NCBI GenBank assembly: GCA_030435675.1
Contig: CM059623.1
Span: forward strand, 9,388,012 to 9,452,011
Direction of reading: 5' to 3'
Source: Steinernema hermaphroditum
Taxonomy: Eukaryota; Nematoda; Chromadorea; Rhabditida; Steinernematidae
Length of the DNA: 64,000 bases
Positions 54,655-64,000 of this stretch are shown in pieces. Positions within the stretch are counted from its first letter, which is position 1; the number at the start of each line of letters is the position of its first letter. The notes beneath the pieces were generated by a model, which was not told the origin of the DNA, ran no database searches, and saw nothing but the letters and a program-made list of their open reading frames with translations. A program made the translations under genes and the position numbers.

Positions 54655-55933
54655 ATGACGACCTCAGACGGCTCTCTGGAGGCGCTTCTGAAGAAGGCGA
54701 AGCCGAAGCACCTCGAAACGACGAAGACCGACGTCTCCACGGCCCTCGGGGTCTTCCAGAATCTCTCTCCCTCCGCGGAACCCTTCGCCTTTGCCGGAAA
54801 GAAGCCCTCCACCACCCTGACCCTCTCCGGCACCATTCCCATCACCTACAAGGGCGCCCGCTACCATATCCCCGTGGCCGTCCACATTCCCTCGAAGTAT
54901 CCCCAAGCGGCACCTTCTTGTCTCGTGAAGCCGACGCCCGAGATGAAGGTGAAGGTGTCTTCGATTGTCGACGAGTCGGGAAGAGTTCAGATCCCCTACT
55001 TGAGCGCATGGCGCTCCCCTGGACACGATCTGAAGGGACTTCTGGAGGTTGGTTCCGATGTGGGGTACTGTAGCCTCGGCCATGTCCTCAGGCGATGACG
55101 GTGGCTTTCGGAGAGTCGTGTCCGGTCTACTCTGCCGCCGCCTCGATCGATCCCAGCACGGCAATCTCCCGCTTCCCCACCTACGTGAACGTGCCGCCTC
55201 CGAAGCCCGTGGACTCGGCCACTGTGAAGCCCGAGCATCTGAAGGCGAGTCTTCTGAGCGCCATCGAGTACCGGATGCGGCTGAAGTTGATGGAACGATT
55301 CGGTAGGGAGTACGGTAGAGGGAAAGAATAAGAGAAATGTTGCAGAAATGCACTTCGCAGAGATACAGTCCATGAGACTAACACTGGGAGAGTTGCAAGA
55401 AGGTCACGAGAAGGTCCTCGGAGCCGTAGAGAGGTTACAGGTCGAAGGAACGGAGATGCGGGAGAAAAGGGATCTTTACAGGGTAGGCATTGGAGTGGCG
55501 AAAGTACCGTCTCAAAGAAGAGCATAATACCATACCCTTAGATCGGTAAACTTGTGGCTCAGTGGTCTAGTGGTATGATTCTCGCTTTGGGTGCGAGAGG
55601 TCCCGGTTTCGATCACCGGCTGAGCCCTACTTTTTCTTCTTTCAGAAGAGGCGCGACGAACTCGAACAGGAGCTTATCGCATGCGTGCCGACGGCGTCTT
55701 CGAACGCCATCGACTCGGTGATCGACGCGGCGACTCCAGTACACCGCCAGATCGTCGACTGCTTCGCCGCTGACCTCGCTATCGACGACGCCATCTACAG
55801 TCTCGGGAGGGCCGTCAAAGACGGTAGCATCGACACGCAGACCTACCTCCGCCTGGTCCGACACCTCTCGCGGAAGCAGTTCGTCCACCGAGCGCTCCTC
55901 AGAAAGTGTCGTATTGTGGCGCGTCTACGATGA
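54655..55933 (+). CDS. tsg-101: TSG101 (ESCRT-I) homologue
   Basis: Residues 1-135 are a UEV domain: [40 protein letters not shown] and a [20 protein letters not shown] end. It binds ubiquitin and P-T/S-A-P motifs. The linker is short (about 60 residues, [12 protein letters not shown]). A coiled coil ([20 protein letters not shown]) and the C-terminal steadiness box ([33 protein letters not shown]) complete ESCRT-I assembly features. Four exons: introns at about 55048-55091, 55302-55344 and 55480-55645. The last, 166 nt, is long because it contains a tRNA-Pro gene on the same strand. Confidence 0.94.
55556..55627 (+). tRNA. tRNA-Pro (anticodon TGG) inside a TSG101 intron
   Basis: 72 nt. The acceptor stem GGCTCAG pairs fully with CTGAGCC. 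Anticodon arm: CTCGC, loop TTTGGGT, GCGAG, giving TGG. T arm: CCGGT, loop TTCGATC, ACCGG. A box GTGGTCTAGTGG is present. A TTTTT run follows 5 bases later. The gene lies wholly within the last intron of tsg-101, same strand. Confidence 0.95.
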
Positions 55934-56186
55934 ACCCCAAGAAACATTCGAAAAGTCATAAAAGAGATAAATTATACCGAGTCTTACACACCCACAGAAA
56001 GGAACCCGCTTTAAAATCGACCATCGATCGCGCCGAAGTCACATGACTTCCAAAAAGGACGACCTTTCGAAGAAAAGTCGGTTCCTTGTGCAAGCGCGCC
56101 GAAAAAGAAGATCGATGTGAGTGACTTCTCACCCTAACGAAGGTCAAACGGTTTATTTACACGGGACGGTGTGTTGGAAAGAAGTT

Positions 56187-56192
56187 TATTCG
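56187..56192 (-). terminator. poly(A) signal AATAAA for the small secreted peptide gene
   Basis: The complement reads AATAAA about 23 bases after the stop codon of the frame at 56215-56433, supporting that frame as a real gene. Confidence 0.6.
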
Positions 56193-56214
56193 CTTGGAGG
56201 GCACACAGTAGACG

Positions 56215-56433
56215 TCACCGGCGTCCTCGTCCGCAGTTGAACGAAGATCCACAGAAGAGCCATATTCCTCCGATGGTGTTCCGAGATCCAACGTTGTCGA
56301 AAGAGAACATCTGTGAGAGGCGTCCTCCGCCGGTGTTCAGCGGCTGGAAGGGCAACGCGGCAAACTGTGCGACTGACGGTGAACTTGAGATGAGAAGGAG
56401 AAGCGTGGCAAGTCGTAGGAAACCAACAAACAT
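56215..56433 (-). CDS. small secreted peptide, 72 residues
   Basis: A single-exon ATG frame. Residues 1-23 are a clear signal peptide (LATLLLLISSSPSVAQ). The mature part is about 50 residues, Gly/Asn-rich, with GGGR and a single C-x6-C pair near the end (CGSSFNC), then GRGRR. No family is recognised. The AATAAA shortly downstream and the clean signal peptide support it. It could be a neuropeptide-like or defence peptide, which is unproven. Confidence 0.55.
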   Translation of the reverse strand: MFVGFLRLATLLLLISSSPSVAQFAALPFQPLNTGGGRLSQMFSFDNVGSRNTIGGIWLFCGSSFNCGRGRR

Positions 56434-56710
56434 TTTGGAATGGAACCGAAGTGGGGCGAACTATCACGTCTTTTAAACGTGCTGTAACAGGCCGCCCACT
56501 TACGTAATGAACGCACAAACATTTGAAGCTATCGGTGTGACAATTTTTGGTCGGCCACCCAAAGAATGTAGCGAATACAAGAAATTCACTTAAGCAGTGT
56601 TGAACATTGCAGCCTAACCCAAATCCCGTACCGAGCGAAACATTTAGAACTGAACATTGCATAGAATCTCTTTATCCTGAAGATAACATTACATAAGTAA
56701 CTCCATTATC

Positions 56711-56942
56711 CTACTGGTTGGCCTTGCGGAGCTGATATTCGCAGACGAGGAAAGGAGCCCAGAATCCGGAAGAGAGGAAAAGAACGGCCTTGACAGCCAG
56801 GCCGTAACGGTTACGAACGTTGAAGGGGAGGCGCTGAAACGGTTACGTCTTAAAGGATACACGCCAAATCACCACTTACAGCGCTGGCCCATCCGTCGTG
56901 GACGAACGAGGTCGGAGTTTGACCGGTGTACTTCGGTTGCAT
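56711..56942 (-). CDS. COX7C: cytochrome c oxidase subunit 7C
   Basis: About 60 residues. Starts MQPKYTGQTPTSFVHDGWAS, then a short intron (about 56832-56879), then RLPFNVRNRYGLAVKAVLFL, SSGFWAPFLVCEYQLRK. The LPF motif, single membrane helix with GFWAPF, and basic end match COX7C of the inner mitochondrial membrane. Length agrees with the family (about 63). An acceptor-like TTTCAG just before the ATG suggests a non-coding or short upstream exon. Confidence 0.82.
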
Positions 56943-57852
56943 TGTGCTTCTGAAATTTAGCGTTAAATAAGTGGTAATAGAACTCAAAATAGCTGAAGCT
57001 CGCAAATGAATGGCACAGCAAAAGCATAGTGATAACGTCCCTTTCAGGACATGATCTGTTCCGCCAACGAGCGACCGCCAGGCGCCAGCGAAACAAGTGC
57101 AAAACACGCGCTTATTACCGTATAACCCATGGCGGTTTTAAGGGAAACTGCTCGAAAGCGAGCACTCTGTCTAGACAAAGCTCCCTCGCAGACAATAGTG
57201 CACTCCTTAATACATTCGTCTCTCGACCAGTCATGGGTACACAAGCTCTTCTGCTTATTCTGCTCGCGATTTGGTCATTTTCCTCGTTCACCAGCAGCAA
57301 TCCTAAAAATCGTGAACGGTCGATCCAATAAACGTAACGAAAGTAATCGGCGTGAAGCGATGCAAATGACGATTGGCTAAAAAGTGACCAGTAAAACATC
57401 AGTTCGTCGCGGAGAGTAGACTTGCAAAATGACGAACGCGGCAGTCAGCAAAACAGAGGGAGAGAAACAGGAACTCCGTTATGGGACCACTTGGACCCGA
57501 ATCTTTTTTATTGTATTCGTCAAAAATCTCTCGCAAGGCTCCCGCCACGAAAATTTTGCACGCGCATTTCACGCGCCATTCACTTTACAATGGTTATGCT
57601 CAAAATCGTCGTAATTCGATCTTTTCTCGTTTCTCGGGCGATTTCGCCAAAATCCATGAATATCCAATTTTATAGGCGCAGGAAGACCTGATGAGCTAAG
57701 ATAGCATGAAATATATACCTTCATTTTAGTTTGTTGGCCCACTTGGGAATCACCGGATGAATTGCTTTCGACTAACAAAGCTTCGACATCTTCTCGGTGA
57801 AAGCCGTGATGTTCTTGGCCTTACCTTCGTCAGAGGCTAATGAATACTGGCA

Positions 57853-57925
57853 ACGATTGGGGCACAACTAATCTCGGTGGAGACGATTGGGGCACAACTA
57901 ATCTCGGTGGAGACGATTGGCGCAG
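57853..57925. repeat. tandem repeat, 30-bp unit
   Basis: ACGATTGGGGCACAACTAAT followed by CTCGGTGGAG occurs twice in direct tandem, then the first 8 bases again with variation (ACGATTGGCGCAG). Confidence 0.85.
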
Positions 57926-60152
57926 ACGGGCGTAACCACACGGAATCACCTGGAAATAATTTGTCAGCCAGGAGATTTGCTGAGTACAGGCTACAGCAAT
58001 AGGCTAGTTGATCAGTGTTCAAAAGCTATTGTCACCACTAAGAACCCCATAAATCGTTATTAAAAGGCACAGGCGGCAATGGAAGGAATGGTTCTGTAAC
58101 GAAATCACGAAGAATGAACCCTACGTACATGTACCCATAGGACCCACAGCTCATAATATAGCAAAGTGGGCAGCAGAAGGCATGCATCTGATGCATCACA
58201 TTTGAACCTCAAGGTTCTGGGAGTTCTCGATATGAAATCAGAAACTGACGATCCTAAGTTCAGAAGACCTGGCCTTGTTTTGCTTGATTCCTGCATCAAA
58301 ACTGCGCACCAAGCTTTTCGAATTTCTCCATATGAACTATAGAAGGCCCCCGGGAAGTACTTTTAGATGAGTGAGTATCTCCCTCCTCGATTCCATCAAA
58401 ACTTTCGAAAAGGTGTCCTTTGATATCAACAATATGTTTTCGCCGTTTAAAGGCACTGTGTCCTTTTGTTGATGTTCACAGCGGAGACGACTTCAGGGCA
58501 AGTGTCCAGAGGCCACTTCTCTTCGATTTGTCCGTCTTGTCAGACGCCTTCTGCAAAAATGGCGCGCAAGATCGTTTTTAGCGATAAGCGCCTGGAGGAA
58601 CACCCGCCATCTTATGGCCTGTCCGCGTGGTCACTCCCTATATCTCCGTCCCTCAAGTGGATATCGCACAAAAGCGCCCCAAGATCCTCTTCTAAGAGAC
58701 ATCTGGAAGTGCGTTTTCCGTTTTTGTGCGCGAAACGGCCGTTTGTGGAGGGGCTGGCGACGTTCTCCTCGACGGGAGGGAAATCGTTCGCGCGCGAATC
58801 ACAACAAAGCTCTGCGGGGATCGCGGCGACAGTCGGCGGCCGACGTCAACGTCGCGGGCCCTCGGAGGGTGGCGTTAATGACCACTCGCCCGGCGGGGAG
58901 GGAGGCGATTAAACCGAAATCTCCGATCGCGCGCCACAATAAACGTCTCCCCTTTCGCGCGGTGTTTATGTAGTCAAACGGTCTGTTTGTTTTGTAACAC
59001 GATGATTCCGCGTAATTGTCAAGAAGTGTTCGATTTGAGCGAGCATTGTTTCCGGTGGCCGTTTCTTGATCGCTTGAAGCTACGGTCCAGATAGGGGGAT
59101 TTCCTTTAGGAAAAATGACTTCCTTTCTGTAAAATCCCGGACATTATCATCCCTGATCTAAGCAGTCCTTAGGCCATAGTAATCTTTCTTTTACAAATTT
59201 TCATTATTGAGTTTAAAATTGTCGTTAGACAGATTGACTGATTTGATAGAGCGATTCTCGAACACCATTTGTTATTGTTTTACAATACTCTGAAAACAAA
59301 ACTCGTTAGTCAAATTATCGGTAGTCAGATTGAACAGAATCAGACAGAACGCACCCCTTCTATGACTGTTTCTCTTTTTTATATGTAGCAACTTCTACAT
59401 ATTCTTGGAGGGCGTGACGAGGCTTGATGTCCTTTCCTCTCCGATCACTGACCACCTTCCCCTCCGCACCATAATTACCCCCTTCCTCTGAACACATATT
59501 TACCTCCGATTTATTACCCGATTCACCCTAATAGCCTCGAGGGATTCCCTGGACCCCACCCACCTGGAACCAATTTGTAAATTCGATCGATTCTCTCTTG
59601 GCCCTTTTGTGTTCCACGCGCCGTTTGCTTATCGTCGCCATCGAATTCTCCCTTCGATTCATCACCCAATATAAAACGTTCTGTTTTATCACTCGAGCAA
59701 ACATTCTTCTCCTTCTTCTTCCTCTCCTTTGGCGCGTCGGAAGCGCCAATAGAGGGGCTTGTCACCTTCTTCATGTCGCTACATCACTTCTTTCTTCGGC
59801 TGGAAGCTCGCTTTGTCCTACGAGAGGATTCCGTTCCTCCGAAGACCGGGAGAGAATCGGAGTCGAACCCCTTCTTTCACTCTCTGTTTGCTCTTCCGCT
59901 GTAGAACAGCGTTTTTGAGGGATTAAGCAGCGCCAAAAGTTCCGAAGTTTGCCCACCGCCTTCTCCGGCGCCTCTCTCGGACAGAGTTGCCACCGAAGGG
60001 CCTGGAACAATGACTCTAACTAGGCGATCGTCATCCCATTACGCCCTCCTTCGTTAGGCTAATCGCGTTAAGGGTGTCCCCACATCGTCTTGGCTCTCTA
60101 CGTGAATTTTATAGTCAAGGCCGAGAGCCACCAGAGATGGGAACGAGTCCGA

Positions 60153-60184
60153 AAACGAGTCCGGACTCGAGTCCGGACTCGTTT
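60153..60184. repeat. perfect 32-bp palindrome
   Basis: AAACGAGTCCGGACTC is followed directly by its exact reverse complement GAGTCCGGACTCGTTT, with no spacer. Imperfect symmetry extends from about 60123 to 60216, and GAGAGCCACC flanks both sides as a direct repeat. Confidence 0.9.
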
Positions 60185-61033
60185 GGATTTCGGACTCGTT
60201 TCCTATCTCTGAGAGCCACCACTGAGCGCTTTCTTATCATGTTCGTTATTTGGTGTTTAGAGTTTGTATGTGTTTCTACACGCAACGTACCAATGAAGAA
60301 CAACAAACTGTTTGCTGAATACACTGATTTTCTTTGATGATGAGACTACTTGGATCGATTTCTTTATAAGCGTCACCTATTGCTTGAAATTTTAAAGGTT
60401 TAGATTAAGTATTTATTTTGTTTCAACTGTGGCAATGACCGGTGCCTTTCTTCTGACTCACAATTTCAGTTTATTTATTTGGATAATTCGTTCATCAACA
60501 TACGTTGTTCTTCTTCGTCCCTAAAAGACCCTATGACCAAATTGAAAAAAAAGAAAACGTTCTCTTCCCAGCGCTGTTTCGCACATTCTTCAAGGTGTTG
60601 CACGTCGTTTAATTGAAAGTGAACAAAAAAGAGAAGACAATTTCGGGAACGCTAACCACACGGATCTCTTGGTTTGCGCTTCTATTAGTCAATGTGTGCG
60701 CGAAAATTCCCAGCAAGGATCTGCTACTAATCCATCTCCCCAGGTTTCACTCCACTTTAACACTTTGCCAATATGAAACTGTCTTTGATTGGTATTATTT
60801 AGGCTCTTGTGCAAGAGGGCTTTGTCTCTGAAGACGTTTGTGACCCTCCTGACCATTTCTTCTCTCAACTGACCCCTTATTAGGCTTCAACCCTTTCGGC
60901 CTCCCATGTGACATCGCCTAACGCCCCCGAAAAGCAGGCGTCACCTTGCCTCTCGCGCGCCTCCGCCCCCCGCGGGAGCGGCGTCGATTCGGCGGCCTCT
61001 GACTGATTAATTCGACGATTCCGTGTTTCAGGC

Positions 61034-64000
61034 ATGGCGCTCGCGGAACACGACCCTAAGGAGTACGGGGTCGAGGACCTGGTCCTCCTCGACGTCCTCG
61101 ATCAGCAGCACATCGTCGACAATCTCCAGCTGAGGTAAGCCCTTGGAGTTTCACCTAGAGCCCCACTTGGGAGGGGTCCAACAAAAGCATAGTCCGTGAG
61201 TCACTGCTCCAGTCGTGCACTCCATTCATCTCCTCTCTGCGCAATCCTAATCTGTTTTTAAACGATTCGAAGTGACGTCAACGTCGCTAGGGCCTCCATC
61301 GTCGCTTATCAGCGAATCCACCCGATGAGTCACCGTTTTTTTTTTGTGAAAAGGAATGTCGGCGCTCTGCAAACTGAGACAGACGCTATGCTAATGAGAC
61401 ATGAAACGACACTTTGAGAGACACTCTCAGAGACACTTTGCGACGCTCTAGTCTAGACTAAACACCAGACGACGGAGAATATTTAAACAGTTTGCAGTTT
61501 CGGCATGTGCAAATACACTAAAATTCTTGAAATTTTTGGTTCGTTTCGCATTTCTGTTTTTTGTTTCGCCACCTAGGTTCCAGCCAGATTTCGTCAAGGT
61601 GGATATTGGTCATCCATGGTTATCCATATCCATGGTTTCAGCGGTGATAGAGCTATAATCACTACCCTCAGACTGTAAAAGTGATAGGTCTATAACGGAG
61701 AGCAAAGGAAAGTGACTTATTTTACAACCTGAGAAGAAAAGGAACGCCGTCCGGTATCTAAAAACAACAGACCTCGATGATAGCGGGGCGAAAATATACA
61801 TCAGAAGTGCAAATCGCGGTCATGTGAGCTATTACTTCGACTTAAATGAGATTCAAAATAACATAAAAAGTCTTTATTGATTGTCAGATATTCGTATTCG
61901 TGTACCCCTTTCAAGCAATTCGTATTCGGACTTCCCTAATAGGACCCAGTTGTAGACAAGCAACTTTGCCTAATTTCCATAAACACACTCAAAAGGGCCG
62001 CTGTGCGTATTCCTAAACCGGTCGGCCGAACCAGTCCGCTTTGGCGCCAACGTGCGCCCACTTAGCGCGCGCCCTAATCCTCTTTGAAATTCCCGGCGCC
62101 TCTCTTCTGCTCTCCCAAAAAAAGCGAATTCAATGGCGCCTTTAGGGAGTGAAATTGAGACCTGTGTTTACCTAACGATCCTTTCAGGTTCTCTAAAAGC
62201 AGAATCTACACATACATCGGCGAGGTGCTCATAGCGGTGAACCCCTACCGTAACCTGCCGATCTATGAGAGGGACACGGTGGAGAAGTACAAGGGCCGCG
62301 AAATCTACGAGCGGCCCCCACACGTCTTCGCCATCGCCGACGCCGCCTACCGTACCATGAAGCGCCACGGAAGGGACACCTGCATCGTCATTTCCGGTAA
62401 AAAGGACCCAGAAGGAGCTGATAGGGAAGGTCTGTTTGTTTAGGAGAGTCCGGTGCCGGGAAGACAGAAACCAGCAAGATCATCATGCGGTACTTGGCCG
62501 CCATCACAAACGTCAAGCAGCAGAGAGACATCGAGAGGTTCGTGGGGACAGAGAGTGAGGGTCAAGAAGACGAAGTTAAAGAGCGCCGGATGTTGGGGAA
62601 ATCGGGGTCGAAGATCAGCTGTTAGTAGTTCACAAAAATACCAAGAGAATATGATCAAAGGACCATAAGATGCGTCTCCTCGCTCCGCTTTGAACGTTGA
62701 TCTGCGCACGCCATCTTGTAGTGGCCAACCGTTCAATCCAAAAAGGTCAAATTCACTTTCAGAGCATCTCATGTTTCTCTCGTGAGTACGAGCTAGTCTT
62801 CAGTTCATGTTCTGCGAACACATTCGAGTCAAAACAACCAAGAAGCGCTTTCATCACGCGTGCACTCAGCTGTCCGGGTGACTAAGTAGTTGCGCAACAC
62901 ACGATGACTCAGAGTCTCTCGACGGCACTTTTCCCTAAACGGCCTTTTGATGGAGTGTTTGTTCCCGGGGCGAGTGGCGAAATAAGGGAAATAGGCATGC
63001 ACATTCAGGGGATGGAAGAAAACTTCACATCCTTTTCAGGGTGAAAACGGTCCTTATCCAGACGAACAGCATCCTCGAGTCGCTGGGGTGCGCCAAGACG
63101 AACCGCAATGACAACAGCAGTCGGTTCGGCAAGTACATGCACATCAATTTCAACTTCAACGGCGACCCCGTGGGTGGTAGGATCGAGAACTACCTCCTGG
63201 AGAAGTCCAGGGTCATCGGGCAGCAGAAGGGCGAACGCAACTTCCACGCCTTCTATCAGCTTCTGAAGGGCGCCGACGAGGCGCTTCTGAGAAAGTGGAG
63301 ACTGAGAAGGGATCCGCGGAACTATTACTACCTCTGCCAAGGAGCGGATCGAGGGGTCAGTTGCTTTGTCCAAGGAAATTAGGGCTAAAGACGATACAAG
63401 GAAGGGATTACATTCGTCAAAGAATCCAGAAGACGTCCCTTTCATCTTCATCTCCCGTTTTAGGTGGAAACGTGTTCCATCGATGACTCGAAGGACTACC
63501 GTGACGTGCTGCTCGCCTACCGTTCCATCAGCTCCTTCTCCGCCGACGCCATCGAGAAGGTGTGGGAGATCTTGGGCGCCGTGCTCCACCTGGGCAACAT
63601 CGACTTCCACGAGGCGGACGCCACGACCGAGGGTGTCGAGCCCGTCGATGCCGCGCAGCTCGGCGCCGCCGCGGCGCTCCTCCACGTAAAGCCGCAGAAA
63701 CTGGCCTCGGCTCTGTGTTCCCAGGTGGTCGCCGCTCGGGGGGACATCGTAGCTCGCTGCCACGACCGCAACGCCGCCCTCTACAGCCGAGACGCCCTCG
63801 CTAAGGCGATCTACGAACGTCTCTTCAACTGGGTCGTCCAGAAGATCAACGAGGCCATCGCCGTGAATGGATGCAAGAACGGACGCGGGAAGGATACAGT
63901 AATCGGAGTGCTCGATATCTACGGGTTCGAGATCTTCGGCACCAACAGGTGAGGAGAGGCGGCATCCTCCCTCGAGACCCGCTTTGTTTAGTTTCGAGCA
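61034..64000 (+). CDS. class I myosin heavy chain (Myo1D-like), 5' part
   Basis: Single-headed, membrane-associated actin motor. It starts [20 protein letters not shown]. The motor domain is nearly colinear with vertebrate MYO1[42 protein letters not shown]-loop GESGAGKT, switch [41 protein letters not shown], and switch [13 protein letters not shown]. The window ends inside the motor, so IQ motifs and the tail are not visible. Introns: 61136-62187 (1052 nt), about 62395-62442, 62538-63038, about 63357-63464 and about 63949-63991. The first and third are far longer than others in this window. Confidence 0.95.

Larger units (their letters stand above)
56943..61033. other. long non-coding stretch upstream of the myosin gene
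   Basis: About 4 kb without a supported gene. It holds a short tandem repeat at 57853-57925, a GC-rich patch at 58560-58960 with an open frame but no domain, and a large palindrome at 60123-60216. Part is probably regulatory sequence of the myosin gene. Confidence 0.4.

Noticed and set aside
58466..58973. GC-rich open frames upstream of myosin
   Set aside because: Composition-driven frames without domain or splice signals.
1..64000. CRISPR arrays, operons with ribosome-binding sites, bacterial elements
   Set aside because: The window is eukaryotic with spliced genes. No spaced direct-repeat array was seen.

Overview
The window is eukaryotic, and nematode origin is the best fit. Almost every intron is 40-50 nt with GT..AG ends. 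There is a WAGO-like Argonaute that has lost its whole catalytic tetrad, a family known from nematodes. Several genes match well-known animal proteins, TATA boxes are easy to see, and GATA-type TGATAA sites sit upstream of gut-protease-type genes. The species cannot be fixed from sequence alone. The large S1 protease cluster would suit a parasitic or entomopathogenic worm, but that is only a guess.

Layout. 1-3.9 kb: mostly non-coding, with a 431-bp foldback MITE. 3.9-22.1 kb: an S1 serine-protease cluster of nine intact genes in mixed orientation plus one decayed copy. It includes a tRNA-Cys, a mariner relic inside one intron, and a 1.5-kb inverted duplication that gave two almost identical head-to-head genes. 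22.4-25.5 kb: the catalytically dead Argonaute. 26.0-28.3 kb: a KANSL3-like alpha/beta-hydrolase protein with added AT-hooks. 28.4-28.9 kb: a foldback element. 29.1-33.1 kb: a TSC1 (hamartin) homologue, notable because C. elegans has no recognised TSC1. 33.8-35.0 kb: a Glu/Gln-repeat coiled-coil protein ending in a partial GAS2/GAR tail. 35.9-38.0 kb: a convergent pair of paralogous bZIP-like genes. 39.3-44.7 kb: a DCN1-like gene and Flightless-I. 46.2-48.1 kb: a RING-CH membrane ligase and an F-box-like protein. 48.3-50.0 kb: a rearranged patch holding a chimera of KANSL3 and TSC1 pieces and a tRNA-like foldback. 50.3-53.1 kb: a head-to-head meiotic pair (ZHP/RNF212-type RING protein and HORMA-domain protein). 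53.8-54.4 kb: a TTAA-flanked foldback element. 54.7-56.9 kb: TSG101 with a tRNA-Pro inside an intron, a small secreted peptide and COX7C. 57-64 kb: a long non-coding stretch and the start of a class I myosin.

How the genes relate. The protease genes probably act together in the gut lumen or as secreted effectors: they have signal peptides and shared GATA sites. Their propeptides usually end in Leu rather than Arg/Lys, they lack the 191-220 disulfide, and they carry a conserved C-terminal C-x12-C. The ZHP and HORMA genes share a 353-bp intergenic region and both belong to meiotic chromosome pathways. TSC1, TSG101, DCN1, Flightless-I and COX7C are housekeeping genes. Coordinates for genes span first to last coding base, introns included. 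Splice sites were called by eye.
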